Shown: piece by piece, positions 9,041 to 20,464 of the stretch
How the letters are laid out: each line of letters begins with the position of its first letter
Position numbering within the stretch: the stretch's first letter is position 1
Assembly (NCBI RefSeq): GCF_000315625.1
Contig: NW_005434460.1
Span: 1 to 64,000, forward strand
Length of the DNA stretch: 64,000 nt
Reading direction: 5' to 3'
DNA from: Guillardia theta CCMP2712
Lineage: Eukaryota > Cryptophyceae > Pyrenomonadales > Geminigeraceae
Position numbers and translations under genes: made by a program
The notes under the pieces: generated by a model
Told to the model about the DNA's origin: nothing
What the model saw: the letters and a program-made list of their open reading frames with translations, nothing else
Database searches by the model: none

Positions 9041-11080
9041 ATGAAGATGAGTGCGATAGGAGGAAATCCTGCAAAGAATCGCAGGATCAGCCTGAAACAT
9101 GTCGAGACTGTACCGCGCGTTGCGAATCGATGCTTTCGTGATCGTTGCGTCGCCATCCGCGACTACATGCGGCTGCTGGCCAGGCAGGGAAGAAATTTCG
9201 ACCATCAGCTGAGGGATTACGATGCGAATATGCACAGAGCAGCGGATTCCTCCGTCTTCTTCTGCTCGCGCCCCATTCAAACGGCGCTGAGCCGGAAGGT
9301 TTTCAACATCCTCCTCATCTGCCTTTCCGCCATGTACCTCTCCATCACTGCGGCATGGGCGAGGAGGGTCGCGACGGGGGGCAGCCACAAGTTGCGGTGC
9401 TTCCGCTTCTCTTGCTTCGAGCTTCGCGATGGAAGCAGGTGCAACGGGCGTGTGAGCCTGCAGAGAGTTGGGATCCTGCACTACGAGAGCAGCGCCGAGC
9501 ATGACGAGGCCGGGGTTGGCCCTACACTGGCGGAGGAGGGGTGGGGCAACTGCACGATAGACTTGAAGTTCCCCAAGCCCGTGAAGATGAACGGCTTCTT
9601 CTTCGTCACAGCGAGCGGGAGAGGCACAGAGAGCGAGGACCCGGTTCGCTTCCTGCTGGAGGGCTCGCAGTGCGACGGCAGGTGGAAGGTGGTTGGAGCG
9701 TCGGCATGGCGATATGACTGGCTGAAGACGAAGAGCGAGGACTTGAGCGTGTATCGCTTCTGGAATGGCCGGTACAACACAACCAAGTCTCGAGGAGAGA
9801 TGGAAGTTCTGTCGTTCCACACACCAGGGTTGGAGACGCTCCTCATCGTGCTGCTAAATCTCTTTAGGACCCTGCTGCTCGGCGTTCCCGCCATGTTCGG
9901 TCTGCTGAAGAGGGAGGAGCAGGGTAAGAAAGCGATCCAGGTTGGAATCCTCTGCCTGGTCGCCAACTTGCTGGCCTTGCTGTGCGTTGACGAGGAGAAT
10001 CGGCTGGGAATGATGACCAATGTCATTCTCTCTCTCAGCTTCTTCCTCTCCCTCCGCTACTTCGAAGACGAGACTCTCTTCTGGCTCTCTGCCTTGGTTA
10101 TCTTCGGCTCCTGGTGCGTGCTCGGCTACATGATCGCTTACACCGCAATCTTCCGCGTTGGCCTGCTCGTCTCTCTCTCCAGCACGTGCGTGCTGCTGTA
10201 CAGGGACCATGTGCTGTCCACGAGCTGGAACCTGGTCAACTTCGACAGGGCGAGGTATGAGGAAGGATGGAGACTCTTCCTCTCGCGCCTGGAGCAGGAG
10301 GAGGAGGTGAAGCAGCTCTCCAACTACCTCCGTCACATCGTCGGGAACGCGTCGATCCACAGCCTGCAGGCGGGGATGGTCATGCGGCGGTGGTTGAAGA
10401 AGAAGTCGTTTTCTGATCTACTTCAGATGCGATTCTCCTCTTCTGTGTCTGATGGGGTGATGCAAGTCGACAGGGATGGAGTTCCGGTCCAATCGCTCCA
10501 TCGCCTCTACTCGCAGGCTGTTTGCCTGCAGGTAGTCCTTGCGGAGAAGGTGAGGTGGTGGGCGTCGCAATCTAGAGGATACTTTGTGGTTCAGGATCAG
10601 GAGGGGAGGAACGCGTTCATAACTTGTGAGGAGGCGCTTGCTCTGCAAGACTCATCTCCGACTTCTTCGAGTATCATCCCCCTCAAGTCCATCAGCAGAA
10701 CCATCGAGAAGGTGGCGCGAAGTTACGGAGGAGAAGTTTGCCGCGTCCTTGACATCTCCCGCGCTCGGATTGTGTTCGACGACATCGAGGGAGTCTCGAG
10801 ATGCTTGTCAATCATCAAGAATGACAGAGACGTTGAAATCCTGCGACTCAAGGGGAGGATGGCGCAGGATCAGCGGGCAGACTGCGAGGAGAGCGACGGA
10901 GACAGCTTCGGTAGGAGGGACCTGATGATGAACATCTGCATCAGGAACGAAGAGACAATCTGCCTTGGGGTCGAGAACCACATCGCCGAGGTTCAATTGC
11001 AAGTCATCACGCTCGCTGCCCTCCAGACGAGCGAAGCGCATTCCCGTTACCTCGCAGTGAGAAACTTGAGGAGGGAATGA
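9041..11080 (+). CDS. Multi-pass membrane protein with RelA/SpoT-like C-terminal domain
   Basis: A single-exon protein of about 679 residues from ATG 9041. A first membrane helix near residues 85-105 (IQTALSRKVFNILLICLSAM) precedes a Cys-containing region with discoidin-like features (VKMNGFFFVTASG, DPVRFLLEGSQCDGRWKVV), which would be extracytoplasmic. Four to five further hydrophobic helices follow between about residues 270 and 390. The C-terminal 200 residues contain KSISRTIEKVARSYGGEVC, VLDISRARIVFDDI, EILRLKGRM, DLMMNICIRNE, EVQLQVITLAAL and HSRYLAVRNLR. These follow the order of RelA/SpoT-fold protein signatures (D-x-x-R, K-x-R, Y/L-R-D-hydrophobic, E-V-Q-L, H-x-x-Y). In RelA/SpoT enzymes this fold makes (p)ppGpp; activity here is unproven and several catalytic positions look divergent. 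Gene reality is confident, domain names moderate. Confidence 0.7.
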   Translation: MKMSAIGGNPAKNRRISLKHVETVPRVANRCFRDRCVAIRDYMRLLARQGRNFDHQLRDYDANMHRAADSSVFFCSRPIQTALSRKVFNILLICLSAMYLSITAAWARRVATGGSHKLRCFRFSCFELRDGSRCNGRVSLQRVGILHYESSAEHDEAGVGPTLAEEGWGNCTIDLKFPKPVKMNGFFFVTASGRGTESEDPVRFLLEGSQCDGRWKVVGASAWRYDWLKTKSEDLSVYRFWNGRYNTTKSRGEMEVLSFHTPGLETLLIVLLNLFRTLLLGVPAMFGLLKREEQGKKAIQVGILCLVANLLALLCVDEENRLGMMTNVILSLSFFLSLRYFEDETLFWLSALVIFGSWCVLGYMIAYTAIFRVGLLVSLSSTCVLLYRDHVLSTSWNLVNFDRARYEEGWRLFLSRLEQEEEVKQLSNYLRHIVGNASIHSLQAGMVMRRWLKKKSFSDLLQMRFSSSVSDGVMQVDRDGVPVQSLHRLYSQAVCLQVVLAEKVRWWASQSRGYFVVQDQEGRNAFITCEEALALQDSSPTSSSIIPLKSISRTIEKVARSYGGEVCRVLDISRARIVFDDIEGVSRCLSIIKNDRDVEILRLKGRMAQDQRADCEESDGDSFGRRDLMMNICIRNEETICLGVENHIAEVQLQVITLAALQTSEAHSRYLAVRNLRRE

Positions 11081-11159
11081 AGCTTTCCCTTACCCATCTC
11101 CTTGATTCTCCATCTTCGTCTATCCTTTACCAGATTCTCGTCGCCTGTGGCCTTCACAG

Positions 11160-11219
11160 TCCTCCTCCTCCTCCTCCTCCTCCTCCTCCTCCTCCTCCTC
11201 CTCCTCCTCCTCCTCCTCT
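11160..11219. repeat. (TCC)n microsatellite
   Basis: About 20 TCC/CCT units, 80 bp downstream of the preceding stop. It generates long Pro and Leu runs in unused frames. Confidence 0.95.
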
Positions 11220-11607
11220 CTCAGCTCGCTCAGCGCACGCGTCAAGACTCAGCCCGACGGCGATCATTCAGGAAGGAAGCCCTGAGAGCAAAGCAAGACT
11301 TACTGGCTCGCGAGCGACAAGGCACAAGACATTTCAAGAGTAAGGGGGCTGATCAGACTGATGGCCTGCTAGAAGTATCTTGTCTTTACTTTCAAATGGT
11401 CCTGAACTACTAGACGTCAACCATAATGCGTAGAAAGCAAAGTAGCACGCAAAAGACGTAGAGCAGTCCAGCCAGAGATCACTGTACTTCTACGACTGCC
11501 ACTTTACCAAGGGCTGCGTCATCGAAAACTTTTGTTGTAGCAACCTGCAGGTGAAGTCAAATCCCCACCCTCCATGAAGTGCTGGCAAATATCTTCCTCC
11601 TCTCGCT

Positions 11608-12928
11608 TCATGGCGTCCACACGCCGAAGTGCTCTCGCCAGTCTCGCTGCTTGCTCGTGGATGTGCTGAAGAACCCGATGTGCTCTATCAGGTTCGGCAC
11701 CACCAGGTACGTCGGTAGCTCAGAAGCCTCCAGCTGTTTTCCTACCAGCACGTCTACAGGTTCCACGGGCTTGGTCAAGTTTGCGGCCTCCTCCAGCAGA
11801 GCCCGGCGAAGAGGCTCGACCACCTGGCGGGGGAAGAGGATGCCAACATTGGAGGCAGCGGGGGATGGGGAAACGAGCGCGTGCGCGAGGACGAGAGGCT
11901 TGCGCAGCTGGATCCAGTAGGGCCTGCCTATGGCAACGGCGACGAAGCTGATGGCGACGGCAAGGACGAAGGAGCCGAGGAGTCTGTCGCACAAGGAGCA
12001 TTTCCTGAGGCGAGAGCGGCAGGCAAGGAGCAGGACGAAGCTCAGCAGGCCCGACAGGATGGAGATGAAGAAGATCTCATGGATCACGTCCAATCCGAAG
12101 CCCATCCACTCCTCCTTCATGAAGAGCTTGACCATGCCGAACCTCCGACGCGTCTCCAGCAGAGAGCCCAGGACATATCGCAAGACCTTGAGGATGAGGG
12201 AGCTGCAGAGAGCGTCGTCCTCCATCATCACACAGTAGGTGGCTCTAGAGCCCTCGCAGTCTCGCAGGAAGTTGGCGTAGTCAAGGATCTGATGTCTCAG
12301 GTACTCGTCGCTGCTCGCGGGGTCTGTCCTGTTGAAGGTGTGGTTCTTCACCGGGACAAACTCCGACAGAGTCTCGAGCTGGGCGGTGAAGTTGCCGAAG
12401 CTCGCAACTGCGAGGGAAGCGTTGTTGTCCTGCAGGAGTATCGGAAGGAGCTTGACTACCGTCCGAGACAGGTAGAGGTACCTATCTCGCTGCTCCGATG
12501 ACCGCGTCATGATCAGGAACAGGAACTCGACGCAAGTGCTTGACGACAGTCTCCTCAGGATCTGACTCGCGTTGCTGCGCATGCCTGAGAGCAGGGCTCG
12601 TGTCCTACGAGCTTGCTCGCCCTGTATGGCGATCAGCAGCTCCTTGCTGTTACGATCGGAGTCGAAGAGCGGCGAATGGCCGAGGTCCTGCCAGAGGGTC
12701 AGTAGGAGGCTGCGAGCTGCGAGTACATGGACGAGAGTGGCTGACCTTGCTGATGGAATAGACCACCGACATCAAGAGCACGTAAAGCAGACTGAATCGA
12801 ACAAGCGCCCTCGCATGCTTGTTGATCTTACTGTTTGTCAACCTCGATGAGACTTTGATTGCGACAACTTTCCCGGAGATCTTATGGAACGAGATGGAGG
12901 GCAGCATCAGTTGTTGGGAGGAAGGCAT
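11608..12928 (-). CDS. PGAP4/TMEM246-like glycosyltransferase
   Basis: PGAP4 adds GalNAc to the first mannose of GPI anchors in the Golgi. Two exons: 12928-12746 and 12687-11608, with a 58-nt intron, give about 420 residues (human PGAP4 is 403). Visible features: an N-terminal anchor (LVRFSLLYVLLMSVVYSI), the glycosyltransferase core with the acidic motif YCVMMEDDALC, then KLFMKEEWMGFG, then two adjacent membrane helices (IFFISILSGLLSFVLLLAC and LLGSFVLAVAISFVAVAIG) inserted into the catalytic domain. The catalytic part resumes with NVGILFPRQVVEPLR, PVDVLV and VVPNLIEHIGFFS. The inserted hairpin and closing PNLxEHIG block are hallmarks of PGAP4. Several N-x-S/T sites lie in the lumenal part. 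Substrate identity in this alga is inference. Confidence 0.8.
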
Positions 12929-13189
12929 GTCGACAAGGGAGCCAGTGTGTCAAGGCAAGGGAGTAGAAGACCAGGAGAGGATGATGATGGTGATGCTTCT
13001 CTTGTTCACCATGGCAGCCTCACATGCCTTGTCTTCATACATGCTGTTACTGCTCAACCTTGTCAGTACCTCTCATCCCGCCTTCCGCCTTCTCCCCTCC
13101 TCCCACTCTCACCATCAAGGATTTATTACACCGGTAGGTTCCTTTTTACCGTCCAGGTATATTATCCTTATTGTCCTCCTACCGATTTA

Positions 13190-13206
13190 ACTTAACTTTG
13201 AGTAAA
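13190..13206 (-). repeat. Dispersed 17-bp motif, copy 1
   Basis: Read on the minus strand this is TTTACTCAAAGTTAAGT. A GC-rich stretch follows at once (ggtaccgggcccgtctca to about 13310). Other copies are at 13845, 15408, 43596 and 55502. Confidence 0.8.
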
Positions 13207-13844
13207 AGATACGCCTGAGAAAGGTACCGGGCCCGTCTCACACAGTACCGTACCGGTGGCTATGGGCCGCGCGGCCACTGCCACCCGGACCTGACGGAAT
13301 ACAAGTTTGTTAGACTTGTACTAGTCCAAAGTCACGCAGATATCACATCGACCTTAATTGTAACAAGACAGTTTTTGCTCAAGACCGAGTTTAATGCACA
13401 CAAAACCAGAATTGAGGAGCACATGAGAGATAGACTGTATGCTAGGATGTGAAACCCAAGCATCCAGACATGAGGGGACCTTAGCAAGACGGCTAGGAAG
13501 GCCTCCTCTTCATCACACGTACTACATTGCCGCCTTGACACGTAAGTCGTCTTGGTTTACAGGAGAGTTTTTGTTAACTCGGCGCTATCTGACTGGCACG
13601 GCTGGCATACGTTCCATCAGGACCCGCTGGAACCGTTCAACGGTTCAGTTGAATTGACCGGCGACCGGTCGGACTCCGTGTCCCTGACTGCCACCCGGGC
13701 CCGGCCGGGCCCGCTGGAACTTCGGCGGAAATCGGACACTCGGACCGAGTCACTGGCAGCTTGGAGTAAGAATAAAGAGCGGCGCCTGCCACCCGGGCCG
13801 CGCGGTCCGCTCAGCTGCTGGAACTGACACTGACCGTCGCCACC
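13207..13844. other. Intergenic, GC-rich islands, no gene seen
   Basis: 13207-13310 and 13620-13840 are GC-rich islands with CCGGGCC words; 13310-13620 is ordinary AT-balanced DNA. Short open frames have no domain content. Confidence 0.4.
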
Positions 13845-13860
13845 CTTAACTTTGAGTAAA
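13845..13860 (-). repeat. Dispersed 17-bp motif, copy 2 (16 of 17 bases)
   Basis: cttaactttgagtaaa, same orientation as the copy at 13190. Flanking bases also resemble each other after the motif (agatacgcctgag versus gaacagcctgag), so homology extends past the core. Confidence 0.75.
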
Positions 13861-15407
13861 GAACAGCCTGAGGCTGATCGAACCGACCGTACCATCGGAC
13901 TCCCGGCCCAAAGTGCGGCCGACGGTCGCCGGATCGATCGGATCAGTCCTGCCAACTTGGCATCGAGCAGCCGACTCGGCGGCATGCCCAGGCCAGTCAC
14001 TGAGTGCCTCGGCAACATGCTCGGGCTGGCACCTGGTGACCTTTGAGGCAGAAGGCAGAAGGTTCAAGCACATGCAGCACAGGCGAAAGCTTGAGAGCAC
14101 GCACATTGAAGGGCAAATGAATGCTCCAGGGTCGTTGGAGGCAAAGGACGAGGCAGATTTGAGTGATGAAGTGCGCAAGAGCAGGTTACAAGTTACCTCC
14201 CTCTGTCTTGTCGTTGACTTCCATACCTTGGATTGTGAACAAATTTTCAGATCAACTCGGAAAGAGAAGGGACCTTGGATCTCTCTACAAACACGAAGAA
14301 TCATCCGCGTTGCGTCCTTTCTCTTATGTCTTGCCTGAAGGCTGACAATTCCTTCACAATATTTTGAGTGATTATCTTTCGGATGAATATTCGAAATATT
14401 TCAGTATCAAAGCTTGTCTTGCTGCAAAGAATATTCTAGACCATGGGGTTATCAAGAGCTCACAAATAGTAGGAATTGAATCAATAATGATAAGATTTGT
14501 CATTGGACAGTACTGTGACGTCTAATGATCAAAAATTCCTAATGAAATCACGAAATCATGGAAATAAATTGTTATCTGCAAATGTTCGAAAGACGAGCGC
14601 ATCTGCTAATATATTCCATCGTTCGTGCAATTCATCAGAGAAGAAGAGATTTCGTGCAATCGAATCTAATAAATAAGACTTTTCAAGTTCATATTTTGTT
14701 CAAGTCAAACTAGATCATCCTGATTGTGATCAAAAGGTAAATAATTCAACCAACTCTGAAATTTTCTTCATACCTTAATGCGACGGCCTTGGCTCTACAC
14801 TTGGATTAATGTTAAGCAGCTGTTCCATACCTTCATGGAGGCTGATGGGCATTGCAGGTGATTCACGAGGATCTAGTTGGGAATCAAAAAAATATCTCAT
14901 ACACAATTCATCATGAGAATACCGTTCAAAATGTCTTCAAACCCAACATTCTGTATTCCGTCTTGCATGGTATCCAAACCCACGAACTCGCTGTGAAAAC
15001 CTGGCATTCTGCGATACTGTGCAAGGATAGTATTTTCCATATTCAACTATTGGAAGCAAGTGAGAGGATGACACCACGAACAGCAACTTCTTCGCACCCG
15101 CATTGCAGCATGAATTCCTTGTGTTCGAACTAAAGTTTGTTTGTAATCCTCGAAACTCTTCGCTGAGAACGTCTACGGACATTTTAGGAGAGCAAAGATC
15201 ACAGCATCAACATACCTTGAGATGGCTCTGAAGGGAAAACTCCTCCTGCACGTCCTGTCTCACTCCCTTCCTCTCATTCTTCGCTCTCAGCTGCCATTCA
15301 GCCATTGCTGGACACCGTGTCCCTCCACCCCCCCCCATCCCCTCCCCTTTCCACTACCCCCTACTATCTCTGTCGAATGCAGGGTGGGTACAGTCAGGGG
15401 TACTTTC
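13861..15407. other. Intergenic region, GC-rich then AT-rich, no gene seen
   Basis: GC-rich to about 14040, then AT-rich with frequent stops in all frames. I see no splice-compatible coding signal, RNA gene or named element. Confidence 0.4.
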
Positions 15408-15424
15408 TTTACTCAAAGTTAAGT
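15408..15424 (+). repeat. Dispersed 17-bp motif, copy 3
   Basis: TTTACTCAAAGTTAAGT followed by taaaaaa; the copy at 55502 is also followed by taaaaaa. It lies next to ggggtac words and about 150 bp before a GC-rich island. Confidence 0.8.
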
Positions 15425-15579
15425 TAAAAAAGACAGCGAGAACTAAACCTATTCCTGCCGACTGCTGTCCCCCAAACTTAACTGATACTTTCACTTAACT
15501 GCAGGGGTACAGTGCGCTTGAACTTAATCCTGCTTTGCCTCGATTCTCACTGTCAGTATTCAATTCAAACCATCGGCTG

Positions 15580-16030
15580 AGTGCGAGCGGCACCGACAGG
15601 CGCCGCCGCGGACCTGAGTCGGACTAGCGCGGCCCGCTCACGCCGCGGGCCGGGGCCTCTCAGACTCCGGGGAGTCTCCACCGGGGACCGCCGTACTGAC
15701 CTACCGTACCGTGGCCGCGCAGACTTTGAAAGGTCCGAGTCACGCACTGAGGCCTCTCCCCGGCAAACGTGAAAAAGTCAGTGCCCATTGGGCCGCACAC
15801 GAGTTCGAAGTCCCGGTGGCAACGCCGTTGGCATCCGCGGACTCGGGAGGCTCGCAATGCCCGGCCGGGGAGCCTGGCCGGGCTGGTGCCTTTTTCAACG
15901 GTCACGGTGCAGTGCGGCCGGGTACTCAGCAGACGCCGGCACTCAGTGCTGACTCAGGCCGCGCCTGCCAGGGCCTCAGCCCGGCCAGGGCCTGCACTGC
16001 AGCCTGGCCTCTGGCAGGGCCTGCACCGGC
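15580..16030. repeat. GC-rich intergenic island
   Basis: Same vocabulary as the other islands (cggggcctctcagactccgg, cctaccgtaccgtggccgcg), with CAGGGCCTGCA-like iterations near 15960-16030. No gene. Confidence 0.45.
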
Positions 16031-16772
16031 ATGGGTTGTCATTCCATTGGGTTCTCAACTGGATTTTATTCCGTCTCGGCGGGGTCTTTTTCTACCTGGA
16101 TTTTTCTTAATGAATAGGTTTTGGATTTCAAAGTGAAAATTTTCCTTGAAATGTTTTACTTCTGTCAAACCACGCCATTTCAAATTGTGGGATCCTGCCA
16201 GCACCGTGCCATTTCTAGAATTTAAACGTTGTACAGAATGTACCAATGTTGTACACGGTGTCAGTTTGGGAGACTCACGTTCAAGCAGATCGCGCCCTGT
16301 GGGCACCATGTTGTGAGATAAATACATCATTGTGATGACAAGAACATCTTTTGATGCCAAATTTGACCAGATTTGAATGTATCATGTGGGAAAACGACTG
16401 CATTTCCTTTAAGCAGAGTGTTTTGAGGATGATGCATATCATGTTGCAATAAGAATTTTGTGGAAAGGAAATATTTGAATCTCAGTTCGTTGAGTTGCGT
16501 GTAAATGCAAATATGCTTTGAAGCATTGTGAGCATAGTTGTAACTGTGCATTGACTTGTAAGGTACGCATTCAAATTTGCATGCTCACGCTATCCAATAA
16601 TTGTGTGACTTTCCTTGTCATACTTGCACTGAAACACCTCAATTCTGATGTTCCAAAGCCCTGATCAGCTGTTTTCACACTTTCAGAAGGGAAACATGAA
16701 AGGAATCGATGAGAGAGGCAACCTTCGAAGGGGGGGAGGAGGGCTCGTTCTGTTTGACGCGGGTCAACGGCC
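16031..16772. other. AT-rich intergenic region
   Basis: No coding signal. The last 100 bases become GC-rich and purine-rich ahead of the gene starting at 16773. Confidence 0.4.
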
Positions 16773-17760
16773 ATGGAAGGCGGCGAGGGCAGCAGGAGCG
16801 GCGAGGGCGGCAGGAGCGGGGTGATGGTGGAGGGCGGGGAGGGGTTGGTGGAGGACATGGTGCTGTGGCTGTGGACGAAGAACAACATGCTTCAGACCAG
16901 GTAGCGGCTCTCGCTTGCGCGCGCACAGTGCTGAAACATTTGCTCAGGTGTATGTATCACAAATGTCCTCCGGTACTGGTTCCAGACACTTTCTTGCTAT
17001 CTGAGAAGCAGCCCTACGCATGGTGGACGAGAGGATAGAGGATTCGTGTGAACTGATCTCTGACAGGTACTTCACGTCCATGAAGACTGGAAGCCTGCAG
17101 AGAAGAAGCAAAGACCTGAATGTAGATAAAGTCAGTGCTTCCGTCATACGACAGTCGCCTTTCGCTAAGCTGCATGCAGATCTGTGAGGTCATGTCAAAA
17201 AATCCAAGCGACAACATCGACATCCGCTCGGTCTACGTTGGATCCGCAGCAGGTGCTGCATGAAAGTTCCTTGGCTCGGTGCTACTCTGACAGGGTTGGA
17301 TCAGGCGACGGGCAACCCATCACCGAGTATTTGTCAGCTGCAGGCTTGGAATACTTCCTAGCAGCGCAACCCAGCAAGTGAGAGTATAGGGGGACGGGGC
17401 AGGGGCCTGACAAGCTCTGCAGGAGGACGAAGAGAGGGCTTCTACAGAGATTCATCAGGCCCAAGGGAAGCAGCAACTTCCTGATCAGGGTGAGCTGGAC
17501 TCCAGGTGAGGGTGAAGGTGCAGCTGGGCTGGAGTGAGCGACGTGCAGATGGCTGCTCGATGGACTCGTGCATCAACGTGAACAAGCTGGTGGGTCGACG
17601 GCTTGAGGAGCTTGGTTGCCTCTCACCCTGTGCGTCTGTTGCGACAGGACGACATGGATCTTGAGATTCAAGCTAGAGCCACGACCAACGACGAGGCGAA
17701 CTGCGCGCTCATTCCTATGTCAGCTCTGAAACTGTTTGCGGCCGGTCTGTGATGTGACCA
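16773..17760 (+). CDS. Unrecognised multi-exon gene (partial model)
   Basis: A series of short open segments with GT/AG edges, but not one continuous frame. Exon 1 (16773-16900) starts with ATG, is Gly-rich and ends VLWLWTKNNMLQT. It joins in phase to 17034-17183 (IEDSCELISDRYFTSMK, ending AKLHADL). Further candidate segments carry DNIDIRSVYVGSAA (about 17210-17251), QPITEYLSAAGLEYFLAA (about 17300-17375), LQRFIRPKGSSNFLIR (about 17440-17480), and two more near 17510-17590 and 17650-17750 (DMDLEIQARATTND). I do not recognise the family. Some junctions do not resolve in phase by eye, so the gene may be longer or partly degraded. Confidence 0.35.
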
Positions 17761-18493
17761 CTGTTCTCAGGTCAGGGAATGTTCTCTTTGCTCAGCTGGA
17801 GAAGCTGACGACATGGTGACGATAAATGCTCTCCTTGTCTTTCACGCTGATCTCTTCCTTGGTGGAGCAGCATCGTTGAGCACGTGCAGAGCATCGCAGC
17901 GAACAAGGTTGACGCGAATGTCACAACATCAACCCGAACATCCTTCATGACATGTCGTGATGCGCAGCGAGATTTTGTTTTTCTTTGATATTGATGATTT
18001 CCCGATGCTGTATTCATATTAGCTATGAGCGCTCTGAAAGGTTGCGATCAGATCGACATCATTGGCCTGGTTCTCAATTTCAGCATAGACGCCGAAGACC
18101 GAGTTTGGTTTCTCTGGTGAGTTTGTTTTGTTTTCCATGTCGATTTGTTGTGAGGGAGCGCAGTGGTCCTGTATAAACACTTGCATTCCGAATCTATTTC
18201 TGTCTTGATTGTTAAATGTCTGAGAATTCAACATTTTTCTCTCTGTCAATGTGCAAACATCTTCTTTTCTAATGGCATTCAACCATACTTGACTCGGATG
18301 ATAAATTGCTGATCGTTGTGATCACTTTGACATTCTTGTGATGGTGAGTGGTTTTGCTTCGTCAGGTGTGAACATCTCCAAGTGATGCCGACAGCGACCC
18401 ATCAGTCCGACATGTCGACTCTCTGAACTCTCTATTATGTTTCTCACTTCTGCTAACAGCGAACAAGAAGAGAAAGAAAATCTAGTTCATGAG

Positions 18494-18530
<37 letters not shown>

Positions 18531-18880
18531 TCATCCTCGTCCTTCTGTCCTCCTTCTCTCCCCCTTCTCTCCCCTCCTCTTCCTCATGCTCTCCTCTCCT
18601 CCTCTCCTCTCCCTCCCCCCGGCCACGCCAATTGGCACAGCATATGTGCCGCTGACTTGTCTGTTGGTGTAGACTTTGCATGGAGGAGAGATAGAAGCGC
18701 CCGAGGTCTGGAGGAGGAGAGGAGGGGAGAGGAGAGTAGAGGAGAGGAGAGAAGTGGAGGGGAGAGAAGTGGAGGGGAAAGTAGAGGAAAGGAGAGGAGA
18801 GAAGGGGAGGGGAGGGGAGCGTAGAGGAGAGGAGAGGAGAGGAGAGGAGAGGAGAGGAGAGGAGAGGATAGAGATCCTGA
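17761..18880. other. Region with no firm gene; simple repeats
   Basis: 17840-17960 has a short open segment that could be an exon of either neighbour. 18503-18540 is a CTCGTC repeat and 18720-18870 a GGAGA polypurine repeat with long biased frames on both strands. No domain is seen. Confidence 0.35.
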
Positions 18881-20373
18881 AGACACACGACAGGAGGAGG
18901 AGCTTGTGGTGCTGCTTCCCACGGACAGCTCGAAGAAGAAAGAGGAGGAGAAGAAAGACAAATCAAGGTAATTGAGGAGAGGAGAGGAGCGAATAAGCGG
19001 AAGGGAGGAGGAGGAGGAGGAGGAGCAGGAGCAGGAGCAGGAGGAGCAGGAGCAGGAGCAGGAGCAGGAGGAGGCTGAATTGTATGACAGAGCCTCGTCA
19101 GCTTCGCTCTCCCATCGAAGTTGTGAGTTTGCCCCTCATCTTGTGCTCTCTTCTCATCCTGCCCTCGCAGCTTCTTCTAGTCGCTCAGGAGAAGGAGAGG
19201 AGAGGAGGAGGAGGACTGAGGTCCCCGGTCGACAAGGCGTTCCACCGAGCGGGAAGGGGAGGGAGAGGGGGAAGGAAATTTCAGCAGAGGAGGAGCGAAG
19301 GTATGATTGGGAGGGAGGGGAAGGAGAGCTGAAAATGCGTAGGAGGAGAGAAGAGGCAGAGAGAAAGGCGGCGGAGGTTGAAGAGAAGCTGAAGATCGCA
19401 GAAGCGCGAGGTGAGTGCAGGAGATGGAGGGAGAGGAGGAGGGAGAGGAGGAGGGAGGGGGGAGGAGGGAGGGGGAGGGAGGGGAAGGGAGGGGGAGGAG
19501 GGAGGGAGGGGGGAGGGGGAGGGGGAGGGGGANNNNNNNNNNNNNNNNNNNNNNNNNNNNNNNNNNNNNNNNNNNNNNNNNNNNNNNNNNNNNNNNNNNN
19601 NNNNNNNNNNNNNNNNNNNNNNNNNNNNNNNNNNNNNNNNNNNNNNNNNNNNNNNNNNNNNNNNNNNNNNNNNNNNNNNNNNNNNNNNNNNNNNNNNNNN
19701 NNNNNNNNNNNNNNNNNNNNNNNNNNNNNNNNNNNNNNNNNNNNNNNNNNNNNNNNNNNNNNNNNNNNNNNNNNNNNNNNNNNNNNNNNNNNNNNNNNNN
19801 NNNNNNNNNNNNNNNNNNNNNNNNNNNNNNNNNNNNNNNNNNNNNNNNNNNNNNNNNNNNNNNNNNNNNNNNNNNNNNNNNNNNNNNNNNNNNNNNNNNN
19901 NNNNNNNNNNNNNNNNNNNNNNNNNNNNNNNNNNNNNNNNNNNNNNNNNNNNNNNNNNNNNNNNNNNNNNNNNNNNNNNNNNNNNNNNNNNNNNNNNNNN
20001 NNNNNNNNNNNNNNNNNNNNNNNNNNNNNNNNNNNNNNNNNNNNNNNNNNNNNNNNNNNNNNNNNNNNNNNNNNNNNNNNGGGAGGGGGGGAAGGCGGCA
20101 AGGCTGACAATGTTGTCAGCCAAACAAGCAGAGGCGAAGCTGCGCATGACGATCCATCAAGGTGGAAGGAGCTGCCGACTTTGCGGGTCTGACATGATGT
20201 GCAGGTCAGGGAGGCAGCTGGAAGAGGAGGGGCAGCAGAACAGCTGGAGGAGAGGAGAGTGGGGAGAAGGAAGAGGAGACTAGTCTCCCTCCCATCCCCC
20301 TCGCGAGGCTCTCAAGGCCTCCTTCAGACCCCCAGCAGCAGCAGGGACCTTCCGCCAACTCTCCTCTGGTTAT

Positions 20374-20414
<41 letters not shown>

Positions 20415-20433
20415 CCTCCTGCTCCTACTCCTA

Positions 20434-20464
<31 letters not shown>

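Noticed and set aside
9026-9820. Long minus-strand frame opposite the membrane-protein gene
   Set aside because: It is the antisense shadow of a clearly coding plus-strand exon.
11881-12501. 206-codon plus-strand frame rich in Glu/Asp
   Set aside because: Antisense to the PGAP4-like gene, whose motifs are unmistakable.
18487-18966. Ser/Pro/Leu frames on the minus strand
   Set aside because: Produced by GGAGA and CTCGTC simple repeats.
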